Shown here one piece after another: positions 10,621 to 21,585 of a stretch of 64,000 nt of DNA. Below the pieces are notes generated by a model, which had not been told where the DNA came from, made no database searches, and saw only the letters and a program-made list of their open reading frames with translations. The translations under genes and the position numbers were made by a program. Positions within the stretch are counted from its first letter, which is position 1. The number at the start of each line of letters is the position of its first letter. This DNA is from Arabidopsis thaliana (Eukaryota; Streptophyta; Magnoliopsida; Brassicales; Brassicaceae). The stretch spans positions 17,181,261 to 17,245,260 of the forward strand of contig NC_003074.8 in assembly GCF_000001735.4 (NCBI RefSeq), in the 5' to 3' direction.

Positions 10621-11534
10621 TATGTTTATGTATGTAATATCCCAAAGGCTCTGTCTTTAACCAAGAGTCATTGCATATTCAATTTGAGTTCCATGGTTGC
10701 AGGAACTGTGTTGTCGTCTATCATTGTACTTAGATTTGATGTTTTCATATAATGTAACAATGTGAACATGATGATATTTTGATTCTGTAGTGAAGATGGA
10801 ATCATGGATTTGAGATATGGATAAACCAATTTACCGCTTAGAGATTCTGGTCTTCTTCTCATTGGTAAGCACCTGGAGCTCCTCTGCAATTTCCATTTGT
10901 TTACTTTTGTTCACAACAATGATCTTTTAACTCCACAATTCAGAAAAAGAGTGCATGGCTTGTAAGCAAGATGGGAAGACTTACCGTAGGAGTGTAGTAT
11001 GAGCCGGTATGTGAATTAGTACATTGTTTAATTTACATTAGTTAGATCTTACTCTAAACATTATGTGGTTGGGAGAAAGTGAGCATCAAAAATGACCATT
11101 TGAAATTTTCTGTTACAGCAAAGATACTGTAAAGTACAGAGATTTTTCGAGAGGAGATTCCTCACTATCTTCTGCAATGGCATGGCAAAGTTCTGGCAAG
11201 TTGTGATTCGGGGAAGATGGTTGATTTGGCAACAGATTTCAAAGCATATTAAAGAAGTGAGTTGATCCATTTCTTTTGTTCTTTTATGTTTATATATCTT
11301 ATTAGTTTCTAGAGTTAGACAAGACGTTATGGTCATTTTTCTGGTAATGAGATTTATGGTGATTCAAGTTGTTGATGTTAGCGAACACAATGAAATGGCT
11401 TTGTTCATTCATTTATCCAAATACATCTTGGCATCACTTAGATATTTTAGGATATGATACTTTCTCTAAAAACAACTTGGAATAGTTGAAAGAGGAATCT
11501 TGAAGTTTTGGTGTTTTAGTAAAGACAAAAGTCT
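10621..11534. other. Spacer 3' of UGT76E11, possible gene debris
   Basis: No open frame of coding character. Short purine/pyrimidine patterns near 10790-10880 and 11100-11260 resemble exons bounded by GT and AG, but no family is recognisable. The last about 60 bp (AACTTGGAATAGTTGAAAGAGGAATCTTGA) match the 3' flank of UGT76E12 at 8085-8115 and are shared UGT 3' UTR. Confidence 0.4.
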
Positions 11535-12967
11535 TCATAGAGTCCTCATGTAGTGTACAAACTCCTCTAGCGAGTTGTGTGAAGAACCTCCACTTATAAC
11601 AGAGGCTCTAAGTTGCTCTTTCAAACTGATAGCTCTCTTCCTCATCCCCTCCCCTTCTTCCTCCACCATTAACCTCCTCACAGCTCTCTCGACCGCTCCT
11701 CTGTCTAGATCACCCTCAACTTGAATCCCAATTTTCCATACACACTCCAAGTATCTCGCATTCACCATTTGATCACTGGAAAACGGCTTGCAAATCATTG
11801 GAACTCCTTCCCCGATGCTCTCTAGTGTCGAGTTCCATCCGCAATGGCTCCAAAATCCTCCTACTGCAGGATGAGAAAGTACTTCCTTCTGTGGAGCCCA
11901 TTTCACAATGTAACCTCGACCCGAAATTATCTTACTAAACTCCTTAGGCAAGTTCTCTATCCATTCCGAACCACGTACTGACCCTGGCCGAATGACCCAC
12001 AAGAACTGTTGCTTGCTACTATCCAATCCCAAAGCAGTTTCTATCACCTCATTGATTTCCATCAAAGCTAAGCTTCCCAAGCTTACGAATATCACAGAGT
12101 TTTTCTTTTGTTTGTTCAACCATTCAATACAGCTCTTGTTCTCTTCAAGAAGACTCGTAGAAGCTGATGCCACCAGGTGAAGAGGGCCTATAGGATAAAC
12201 TGGAATTTGTAGCTGTTGCTGCAGACGAGACAGAGATGAGCTCTCTAGACAGCTCGCTGTGTTGATTATCACCGAGGAAGCTGTCCGTTTGTCAACTGTA
12301 TTCCTATACAGCTCCATCATGCTTTCTAATGATGCCCAATGTGAAACCGGAAAGTCTTTGCATCTCAGGGGATGAAACTCTGGCACTAGCTCGTTTTGTT
12401 GTCCTTTGGGTTCTGCAAAAAGGTCAAGAACCATGCTGTTACAGATTATAGAAACCAGCAAGAATAGAAGACAGAGAATTCAAGAGTACCTTTCAAGGGA
12501 GTCAGGATACTGTTTGCATAAAGTTTGTCGAATGCAGAGCGGCAAACAAAAGCCGTGGCACTTGTGGTGCTGAAAATGACGTTTGGAAGCTTAAACTCTT
12601 TGGCTGCAGCTTCAGCAAAGTACATGAACTCGTCGTAGACAACACAGGCTATCTCATTACCTTGTTGCAGCAACAACTGACCCAAACAGTCTTTGAAGCT
12701 CACCTGACACTCTTTGTTGAGCTTATGCAGAAACTCTATTGGCCCGAGATCCTCAAAATCAGACTCTGGTAAGCTTTCTGGAATGGTGACAAACTGAAAA
12801 TCAGTGAAGTCATCTGAAGGGCTAAAGTAATTGAACTTTGTCTGAGCGATTGTGATTGAGAAACCCTTCAAGTGAAGTGTTTTTGCAAGTTGCATTATTG
12901 GAGAGATATGTCCTTGAGCTGGAACTGCAACCAACACTACTCTTCTGCCCGCCGGCTTTTCCTCCAT
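11535..12967 (-). CDS. UGT76E11: UDP-glycosyltransferase UGT76E11
   Basis: Exon 1 is 12967-12490 and exon 2 is 12412-11535; splicing G|AA joins TPLK to [10 protein letters not shown], giving 451 aa, the length I recall for At3g46670. The catalytic dyad is His20 (VPAQGH) and Asp112 (VVYDEF). The PSPG box starts [13 protein letters not shown] and ends FSSDQ. The Gln/Asp end fits UDP-glucose use. Work I recall reports flavonoid glucosylation and improved abiotic stress tolerance for this enzyme, but acceptor choice cannot be read from sequence. It is very close to UGT76E12, down to the cluster of Gln residues before [10 protein letters not shown]; the pair is one recent duplication. Confidence 0.92.
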
Positions 12968-14057
12968 TTCGAAAATTTACAAGAACTGCTCTGCCTCGTG
13001 CTTTCCGAATTTGGTCCTCCAATTTCTTTTCTTCCCTGTGACCGATCTATGAGAATATTAAAATGAGTATGTTTCTGAGATAAATATCAGATTCTCAGAC
13101 TTGTGGACATTGTTTCATCTGTATTTCGTTTTTCTTGGCTCTCTTTACTTATTGACATTGGTATATCTCTCTATCTTGATAACCAAAAAAAAAAAAGCAA
13201 AGATGGTTTTGTCTTCTTGGTTCTTTTGCCGACTTTGGCTTCATATCAAAAGATGGTCCATACCAAAAAAATTGTCTTTTTCTGCTGCATCAATTCTATC
13301 CTGAGTAAAATGCCAAAAGAGATAATCGTATTTGATTTTGATTTTCATAAACCAAACACCTACTCTGTAAATCAGGTCAGTATAATTATACATAGCACAA
13401 TTTATTAGTCTGTTAGTGAGTTTCTAAGGGATGTTCAAATAGCAATCAGTAGATGCAAACCTCTATCTTCTTTATATTCAAAGATTTAGTATAACTCATT
13501 TTTAAGAAGCAATAATCTTTCCAACAAATGCTTAGGAAGAGCATTTGAGAAGTAAGAATGAATACCATCTGCTGTATTGCTGTGTTATTATTCTCTGCTA
13601 TATGTTTGTCAACATTTGAGACTTAATTCTGTATTTATACCGTATTTTTATGTTCAAATAGCAATAGCACATGCAACCTTTGGATATATCTTCTTTATAC
13701 TCATAGATTCCTTTGCTATTTAGATCGTGCTCTCATAAAGCGCGAGAAATTTGTGTTTGTGAATCCTTTTGCTAAAACTGTATTTCGGTGTTGACAGGGG
13801 ATTTCTTCAAACATATTCAAGAACTGGGAAGCTTGTGCCTCTACACTATGAAAGCCTCTACACTATGAAAGGCAAAGAGTCTTTGGGAGGAGTTAGTGGT
13901 AAGCCTCGAAATTCTAATCTTTTTAAAATTTTCCTTTGGCATGATGCTCCAAACGGGTCTATAAATTATAAAATCGAACATTGTAAACTTTGTAGGGTCA
14001 ATAAAAATCAATGTTCTTTTATGATACATGAAGTTCATTATGTTCTTTTAAGAACTG
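12968..14057. other. UGT76E11 5' flank and spacer to the next UGT
   Basis: 12968-13330 is the shared UGT76E11/E12-type 5' flank. 13790-13860 contains TTCAAGAACTGGGAAGCTTGTG, which recurs near 21020-21043, so the spacer also holds duplicated DNA. The apparent ORF at 13769-14065 covers the 3' UTR of the next UGT and is not coding in my view. Nothing else recognisable. Confidence 0.5.
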
Positions 14058-15483
14058 CTACATGAGGTTAACGATCTCCTCCAATGCGTTGTATGAGGAG
14101 CCTCCATTTCTTACAGAGGCTTTGAGATTCTCTTTTAAAACAAGGGCTCTCTCTCTCATGTCTGCACCTTCTTCATCCACTATCAACCTCTTCACAGCTC
14201 TCTCGACCCCTCCCCTCTCTACCTTACCTTGCACCTGAAACCCTATTCTCCAAATACTCTCTAAACACAGTGCGTTTAACTTTTGCTCGCCATGAAAGGG
14301 CCTGCATATCATTGGAACTCCTTCCACAATGCTTTCAAGCGTTGAGTTCCATCCACAGTGGCTCCAGAATCCTCCCACTGCAGGATGTCCAAGTACTTCT
14401 ATCTGTGGTGCCCATTTCACAATATACCCTCTTTCGGAGACCATCTTAATGACTTCCTCTGGCAGTGACTCTATCCATTCGGAGCCTGCGATAGAGCCAG
14501 GCCGAATGACCCATAAGAAAGGCTGGTTGCTATTAAATAAACCCCGAGCCATCTCTAACACTTCTTTGGTTTCCATTTGAACTACGCTCCCCAAGCTTAT
14601 GTAAACGACTGACCTCGGTTTTTGCTTGTTCAACCATTCAACGCAGCTCCTGTCCTCTTCCAGTAAACTAGAAGCTGCTGAAACTGTAATGTGAAGAGGG
14701 CCTAATGCGTACACCGGAATCCCGAGTTCATGTTGCAGACGTTTCAGAGACGAGCTCTCTAGACATCTCACTGTGTTGATGATAACAGCGGAAGCTGTTC
14801 TTTTGTTGACTATTTCCCTACAGAGCTCAAATAATCGATCTAGTGGCCCAACTCCTGAAGTTGGTAGGTCTTTGTATCTTAATGGATGCAAATTTTCCAC
14901 CAACGTTTCCTGCACTTCAGGATCTAAAAAGCCAAAACAAAATGACGTATTAGTGAAACGAATGGTTTCAAGATAGGTTATTAAGCTGGTTTTAGGCACC
15001 TTCCATGTCCACCAAGAACTTCTCGGCACTGAGTTTTCTTAAAACGCAACGGGAAACTTGATTAGTAGCACTTTGTGTGCTGAATATTACACTAGGAAGG
15101 TTGAACTCCTTAGCTGCAGCTCCACAGAAGTACATATACTCGTCGTAGATGATACATGCTATATCATTGCCTTGTTGCAGCAACGACTGCCTTATACAGT
15201 CCTTGAAGCTTGCCTCACTGGTTTTGTTGATCTCGAATAAAAACTCGACCGGTCCGAGTCTCTCGAGCACAGACTCTGGCAAGCTCTCTGTATCTGGTAT
15301 GGTTACAAATTGAAAACCAGGAAAGTTTTGAGATGAGCTTACTTTATTGAACTGTCCTTCAACAACAGTAATAGAGAAGCCCTTCATGTTTAGGGCTGTG
15401 CCAAGCTGCATCATTGGAGTTACATGTCTTTGTGCTGGAACCGGAACTAACACTATCCTTTTCTTCTCTTCCATTTTCTCCAT
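14058..15483 (-). CDS. UGT76E6: UGT76E-type UDP-glycosyltransferase (UGT76E6)
   Basis: Exon 1 is 15483-15000 (donor GTGCCT) and exon 2 is 14923-14058 (acceptor TTTTTAG); G|AT joins DMEG to DPEVQETLV, giving 449 aa. The catalytic His20 sits in PAQRH, where every other intact copy has a small residue or Gly before His, and Asp114 is kept (IIYDEY). PSPG is canonical: [23 protein letters not shown]. The box ends in EQ rather than DQ, as in all copies to its right, which marks a second subfamily in the array. I recall it as At3g46680. Substrate unknown. An in-frame ATG three codons downstream (MEEKKRIV) could also serve as start. Confidence 0.85.
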
Positions 15484-16009
15484 TGCTTAAGCTCTATCTC
15501 TCTATATATATATTACTCTCTCGACTCTCGTGTTCCTTGTGTGACAACTAGTCTTTCTGAATGAAGTAATAAAGTGGAAACACTCCAAGAAAAGTGTGTT
15601 TCTCTTTTGTCTCATATAAGAGTTGGTGGTTTTAACCACGTTGGGTAGGTTTTGTCTTGAGGCTTTTTACTTGTAGTCTCCATATATAATAAATTTTCTT
15701 CAAAAGTTTGGGTTGCATGTTGAATAATATTTTTGGTTGCCACTTTGACCAAAAAACTTACCAAAAATGTCACTTGACCAAAAGTTTTGGTTGCCACTTT
15801 GACCAATAAACTTACCAATAATGCCATAAATTTTTATTTTTTTCCAAACTGTCATAATTTTGAATTAATGTGGTTTGAACTGACAAAAATGCTCCTATAC
15901 TAAACAAGTGGGAAAATGATAGACAAAGTTATCTAAAAATTGTAGTCTACTAAACAATTTTGTAGTCTACTAAAGATTTTGAATCGACATTTAAAAAAAA
16001 AAATTGATA
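15484..16009. other. UGT 5' flank plus AT-rich spacer with short direct repeat
   Basis: 15510-15720 is the shared UGT 5' flank (CTCGTGTTCCTTGTGTGACAA, GAGTTGGTGGTTTT, GGTAGGTTTTG). From 15730 the resemblance stops and an imperfect direct repeat appears: TTGGTTGCCACTTTGACCAA at about 15733-15752 and again at about 15786-15805. The abrupt change suggests an insertion. Confidence 0.5.
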
Positions 16010-16220
16010 CTCCCTCTGTTTCTATATAAATGTAGTTTAAGGGTTTTTATTTATTTAATACCATTTAACTAATTATATTTAATTATATATTTTTTTATTG
16101 GTTGAATTGGTTATAATAAATGATGTTTTTATATAAAAGAGGTAGATTAAATGAGATTTTTATGATTTCTTAATATGTGTGTAAAAATCTTAAATTACAA
16201 CTAATATGAAACAGAGGAAG
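16010..16220. mobile_element. Stowaway-like MITE (Tc1/mariner type)
   Basis: A 211-bp AT-rich element is bounded by TA on both sides (16008-16009 and 16221-16222). The left end CTCCCTCTGTTTC and the right end, read in reverse complement as CTTCCTCTGTTTC, match in 12 of 13 bases, and similarity continues inward to the TTTAAG near 32 bp. TIRs of CTCCCTC(T/C)GTTTC with TA target duplication are the plant Stowaway pattern. It has no coding capacity. It sits between the UGTs at 14058 and 16500. Confidence 0.8.
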
Positions 16221-16499
16221 TATTCAATTTCGTGTCCTTCTTCAAAACAACAAATTCAAAGACATATATCCATACAAAATTCATCTCTAGTTTGAATCAC
16301 ACAAATTAGAATATTGTGAATTTAATGTGGAAAGACTGTTTTCTAGTTTTCATAAAACACAAAAATTGTTCAAGTTTTAAATTTTGATAATTATGAACTT
16401 TAACGGAAGACAAAAATTAATATTCCAAAGAATGTAAACATTTCTATTGGAGTTTTCTTATAATCGAAGTTCTTTTGTAATATATGAAGTTAAGCATCT

Positions 16500-17937
16500 T
16501 CACTCTGTATTCAAGAACTTGACAAGCTCATCCAGTGCGTTGTATGAGGAGCCTCCACTTCTTACCGAGGCATTGAGCTTCTCTTTTAAATCAAGAGCCC
16601 TCTCCCTCATGGCTGCACCTTCTTCATCTATGATCAACCTCTTCACAGCTCTCTCTACACCTTCCCTTTCCACTTCACCTTCAAGTTGAATCCCTATTTT
16701 CCAAACACTTTCTATATACATCGCATTTAACTTTTGTTCGCCTTGTAAAGGCCTGCAAATCATTGGGACTCCTTCCACAATACTCTCGAGTGTTGAGTTC
16801 CATCCACAGTGGCTCCAGAATCCTCCCACTGCAGGATGTCCAAGTACTTCTATCTGCGGTGCCCATTTCGCTATGTATCCTCTTTCTGTTACCATCTTAA
16901 TGACTTCCTCTGGTAATAACTCTATCCACTCGAAGCCTGCAACAGAGCCAGGTCGGATGACCCATAAGAAAGGTTGGTTGCTATTCAACAATCCCCAGGC
17001 CATCTCTAACATCTCCTTGGTCTCCATGTGAGCTTTGGTTCCCAAGCTTATGTATATGACTGACCTTGGTTTCTGCTTGTTCAGCCATTCAATGCAGCTC
17101 ATGTCCTCTTGCAGTAAACTAGGTCCCGGCGATGAAGCTGTAATGTGAAGAGGGCCTAATGGATACACTGGAATTCCAAGTTCTTGTTGCAGCCATGACA
17201 GAGACAAGCTCTCTAGACAGCTCGCCGTGTTGATGATAACAGCGGAAGCTGTTCTTTTGTTAACTACTTCCCTACACATCTCCAAAAGTGGCTCTAATGG
17301 TCCAAATCCTGAAGTTGGTAGGTCTTTGTACCTTAAAGGATGCAAACCTTCCAACACCTTATCTTGCTTTTCAGGATCTGCAAAGTAAGAAAACAAAAAT
17401 TATGTAATGAGTGAACCGACTGCTTTCGAAATGGGTCATTAAGCTATTTTGGGAACCTTTCATGTCGATCAAGAACTTCTCGGCACTGAGTTCACTTAAA
17501 ACACAGTAGCAAACTTGAATTGTAGCACTGCTAGTGCTGAAGATAACACTAGGAATCTTAAACTCCTTAGCTGCTGCTTCACAGAAGTACATAAGCTTGT
17601 CATAGATGATACATGCTATATCATTGCCTTGTTGCATCGATAACTGACTTATACACTCCTTGAAGCTTGCCTCGCTTGTTTTGTTGAGATTCATAAGATA
17701 CTCAGCTGGTCCTAGTTTCTTAGATTCAGACTGAGGTAAGCTTTCTGGTATGGTGACAAAGTCAAAACCAGGAAAGTGTTGCAATGATGAGCCTATTTGA
17801 TTGAACTGTCTCTGAGCAACAGTAATTAAGAAGCCCTTTGATTGAAGGGCTTTCCCAAGCTGCATCATTGGGGTTACATGTCCTTGTGCAGCAACCGGAA
17901 CTAACACAATCCTTCTCTTCTCTACCCTTTTCTCCAT
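16500..17937 (-). CDS. UGT76E4: UGT76E-type UDP-glycosyltransferase (UGT76E4)
   Basis: Exon 1 is 17937-17457 and exon 2 is 17377-16500; G|AT joins DMKG to [10 protein letters not shown], giving 452 aa, as I recall for At3g46690. Catalytic His20 (AAQGH) is present. The activating Asp113 is in IIYDKLMYF, where most copies read YDEFMYF or YDEYMYF. The PSPG box is intact: [23 protein letters not shown]. The SVIYISLGT motif and the [15 protein letters not shown] segment are typical of group H plant UGTs. Acceptor unknown. The 5' flank to about 18240 includes a GTTGACACATCA block shared with 20840 and 22865, so promoters also duplicated. Confidence 0.87.
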
Positions 17938-18410
17938 TTCTCTCCTCTTTTCTCTTCTCTTGTCTCTGAATCCTATACGTGATCCAAGTAATAACTAAAA
18001 TCCCACAATCTTCCAAATGAGACCATTTTCTATAGTCAACTGTTCATTTTTCAAAGCAAGAATAATCGCACGCCAATGACTATTCAACATAATCTTCTAA
18101 AAGAGATTTTAAATGCCAACAAGTCAACTACTTTAGCTGTTAAGATAAAGGTTGACACATCAATTACGTGGTAATGAAGATAAAGTCACAAGCTACATCA
18201 ACAACTCTCAAACCATTACGTATTTTCTCTTTGTATGAGAATTAAAGTGAAAGCTTTTTATTTGCATAGCAAAGCATCTACTTTTGTAATTTTTGCAAGA
18301 ACAAGCTTGATCTATAAAAATCAAAGCTGGTCTATTACTTATGTTTTTATATGTTACATGAAGTTCATTTGATTTATTCTGTCTTTAGCAAAGTTTAGCA
18401 CCGTGTTTTC
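17938..18410. promoter_or_regulatory. UGT76E4 5' flank
   Basis: Matches at intervals the flanks at 20690-20900, 22690-22970 and 31140-31240 (AAATCCCA, AAATGCCAACAAGTCAACTAC, AAGGTTGACACAT, CTCTCAAACCA). The TTGAC cores inside GTTGACACAT and AGTCAAC fit the W-box consensus bound by WRKY factors. That they work here is inference. Confidence 0.45.
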
Positions 18411-18511
18411 ACTCAGACTCCACTTCTTACGGAGGCTTTCAATTTCTCTTTGACAAAATTTACCTATCACTCATAAGTCATACCTGCATCTTCATCATCC
18501 ATGATTATTGG
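18411..18511 (-). pseudogene. Relic of a UGT76E 3' end
   Basis: On minus this stretch lines up with the last about 35 codons of the intact UGTs (the region [27 protein letters not shown]). Visible matches include ACTCCACTTCTTACGGAGGCTTTCAATTTCTCTTT and CCTGCATCTTCATCATCCATGAT in the + orientation. Indels break the frame and nothing upstream of it survives. A promoter-type block follows at 18650-18880, so a whole unit once stood here and lost its gene body. Confidence 0.7.
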
Positions 18512-19169
18512 TTAGTATAACATCATTGCTGAACAACTCTAAATAAGTGATCTAAATTATTATTAAAAATCTGTTGACTAAAAAGTATTTTTTTGGTTAA
18601 AATCCCATTTATATTTACTGAGAGTATGACATTAATTCCAAGAAAAACTTGTTTTATTTTGTTTTGTCTCATATAGATAGATATAGGAGTTGGTGGTTTT
18701 GAGCACCATTGGGTAGGTTTTGTCTTGAGATTTAGATAATAATAACAAAAATGCTAAGAGGTTTTACTTTCTAGTCTCCAAATATAATAAAATTTTCTCA
18801 AAAGTGGCTAAATGCATGGTTCTCCAATCTTGGTTTCAATTATTGCATCAAAGGGTTGCTATACCATTTTAAGTATTCTTCATATATCTTTTGAAAGCAA
18901 TAACTTTCAACGAAGGAAGAAGCTAACATTTTCGAAAGAGTAAACGCATATTTTGGTCAATATAGAATTTTTGTGATGATCTATACATAATTGGGAATGT
19001 TAAATACGAATTAGAACAATGACGTTCCTTGAATTTGAAAAGCTTGGATCTTTCCTCTGGTTCCAATAACTTTTTTATTTGCGCATAGAAAATCATCTAC
19101 TTTGAAAAATATGCATCATTAACTCTTTAAAAAAACCATTTAACAAAAAAATCATTGCATTCTAATTCT
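18512..19169. repeat. Orphan UGT76E promoter copy
   Basis: 18640-18890 repeats the UGT 5' flank (GAGTTGGTGGTTTT, CATTGGGTAGGTTTTG, GAGATTTAGATAATAAT, TAGTCTCCAAATATAATAA, TGGTTCTCCAATCTTGG, ATTGCATCAAAGGGTTG). It lies 3' of UGT76E3 and has only the eroded relic at 18411 as its gene. 19025-19070 (AAAGCTTGGATCTTTCCTCTGGTTCCAAT) recurs near 21090-21115. Confidence 0.6.
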
Positions 19170-20588
19170 TCACTCTGTCTTCAAGTGCTTGACAAGCTCA
19201 TCTAATGCATTGCATGAGGAGCCTCCACCTCTAATAGAGGCTTTGAGCTTCTCTTTTAAAACAAGGGTTCTCTCCCTCATGCTTGCACCTTCTTTATCCA
19301 CAATCAACCTCTTCACAGCTCTCTCGACGGCTCCTCTTTCCAGTTCACCTCCTACCTGAATCCCTATTCTCCATACACTCTCTAGATATATTGCATTTAA
19401 CATCTGCTCGCCTTGATAAGGCCTGCAAATCATTGGAACTCCTTCCACAATGCTCTCGAGTGTTGAGTTCCATCCACAGTGGCTCCAAAAGCCTCCCACT
19501 GAGGGATGTCCTAGTACTTCTATTTGTGGTGCCCATTTCACAATGTATCCTTTCTCTAAAACCATCTTACTGACTTCCTCTGGCAATGACTCTATCCCCT
19601 CGGAGCCTGAGACAGATCCAGGTCGGATGACCCATAAGAAAGGTTGGTTGCTATTCAACATTCCCCAAGCCATCTCTAACATCTCCTTGGTTTCCATGAG
19701 AACCATGCTTCCTAAACTTATGTATATGACAGACCTTGGTTTCTGCTTGTTCAGCCATTCAACGCAGCTCCTATCCTCTTGCAGCACAGTAAATCCTGTC
19801 GATGAATCTGTAATGTGAAGAGGGCCTAATGGATACACCGGAATTTGGAGTTCTTGTTGCAGCCTTGTGAGAGACGAGCTCTCTAGACAGGTCACGGTGT
19901 TGATGATAACAGCAGAGGCTGTTCTTTTGTTGACTACATCTCTACAGAGCTCCAAAAAAGGTTCTAGTTCTCCAAATGTTGCAGTTGGTAAGTCTTTGTA
20001 TCTTAATGGATGCATATTTTCCACTACCTTGTTTTGCACGTCATGCTCTGCAAAGTCAAAACAAAATTATGTTGAACATAAGGAGAGTAAGCATAATGGG
20101 TAATAAGCTAGTTTTTGTATACCTTCCATGTCGATCAAGTACTTCTTGGCATTAAGTTTGCTTAAAACATTGCAGCAAACTTTATGTGTAGCAGTTTGAG
20201 TACTGAAGATGAAATTGGGAAGCTTCAACTCCTCAGCTACGGCTCCACAAAAATACATGAACTCGTCGTAGATGATACATGCAATATCATTGCCTTGTTG
20301 TTTCAACAACTGCCTTATACAGTCCTTGAAGCTTGCCTCCATAATTTTGTTGAGCTGTGTTAGAGACCCGACTGGTCCATTTGCCTCGAGTTCAGAATCT
20401 GGTATGGTGATAAATTGAAAACCAGGGAACTTCTGCGAAGAGTTTACTCGATTGAATTCTCCCTGAGGAACTATAATTGAGAATCCCTTCAAGATAAGGG
20501 CTTGGCCGAGTTGCATCATCGGAGTGAAATGTCCTAGTAATGGAAGTGGAACCAACACTATCCTTCTCTTCTCTACTCTTTTCTCCAT
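19170..20588 (-). CDS. UGT76E3: UGT76E-type UDP-glycosyltransferase (UGT76E3)
   Basis: Exon 1 is 20588-20123 and exon 2 is 20047-19170; G|AG joins DMEG to [10 protein letters not shown], giving 447 aa, as I recall for At3g46700. Catalytic His20 is in PLLGH and Asp108 in IIYDEF. Exon 1 is shorter than in neighbours because the SLPES region is contracted to [10 protein letters not shown]. The PSPG box is canonical ([24 protein letters not shown]). The junction residue is Glu where the close copies have Asp-Pro. No substrate can be assigned. Its 5' side borders the transposon- and plastid-rich gap at 20.6-25.2 kb. Confidence 0.87.
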
Positions 20589-21577
20589 TTCTTAACCCCT
20601 CTCTCTACTACACTCTCTCCCTATCTCATGTTTTATCTCAATGCATAGCATATCTATATATATATAGGTGAATGTGATCCATATGTAGAATTATTAAAAT
20701 CCCATTTCGTGTAGATTCGAAGATCTTCCAAAGGATATAATTCTTAAATGCCAACTAGTCACGGCTATGATTAATACGTTGTGTTGCGTGAGAAATCACA
20801 TGAATATCAGCAGGAAATATGAGGTTGACACATCATTTTCGTGGGAGAGAAGTTTTTAACACATGAATCACCAATAACTCTCAAATCATGGGGTTCTTCT
20901 TTTTCATATGCTGTCATTTTAAAGCAATTGGCTTGTTATGGTCAATATGACCTTATAATTCTGTTGAAATTGTATTTAAGTGGTTCAGAAGGTTTCTTAA
21001 GAGTTTGTCAAAAATGATTTCAAGAACTGGGAAGCTTGTGTTGTGCCTCTCTACACAAGGAAATCCAAAGATAATAGGGCATGTCAAGAGCTTTGGATCT
21101 TTCTTCTGATTCCAATGAAAAAGTCACTGTGTTTCTAACTTTTTCCTCCCATAATAGTATTATGAACGTATTTAATCTTATATAATGAAGTAAAATTTTT
21201 TCAAAACGACCTCTCAGACACCGATATTTGCATTCTATTTTTATGACATGTGTTGTCTTTCTCTTTTAAAATTTAGTACAATAATATCTTTTTTTAGAAT
21301 TGATGACAAAATAATTAAAGGATACTTTACATTTAGGATTTTGTGTAAAAGAACCTTTTATGTAACCTTTTTTTTTGTAAAAAAAATCTATATCTTAAAT
21401 AAATGCAGATTAATACTAAAATTTTAAAAGTCACTGCAATATAACTTTTTCGTATATCGATGATGTGATAGTCGATAACTCTATTAAAAACATAAAAGTT
21501 TTGTGTAAAAGATCTTCATATAATTTTTTTTTTAATAAAATAAACTACCATATTAAATAATAAAAATTATTATATAA
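20589..21577. other. UGT76E3 5' flank and AT-rich spacer
   Basis: 20640-20900 is UGT 5' flank with a TATATATATATAGG TATA-like stretch near 20652. 21019-21115 (TTCAAGAACTGGGAAGCTTGTG and AGCTTTGGATCTTTCTTCTGATTCCAAT) is duplicated DNA also seen near 13810 and 19040. The remainder is AT-rich with no coding character. Confidence 0.5.
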
Positions 21578-21585
21578 TGACCGGT

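Noticed and set aside
13769..14065. 98-codon plus-strand ORF 3' of UGT76E6
   Set aside because: Overlaps the UGT stop and 3' UTR; low-complexity composition; no similarity seen.
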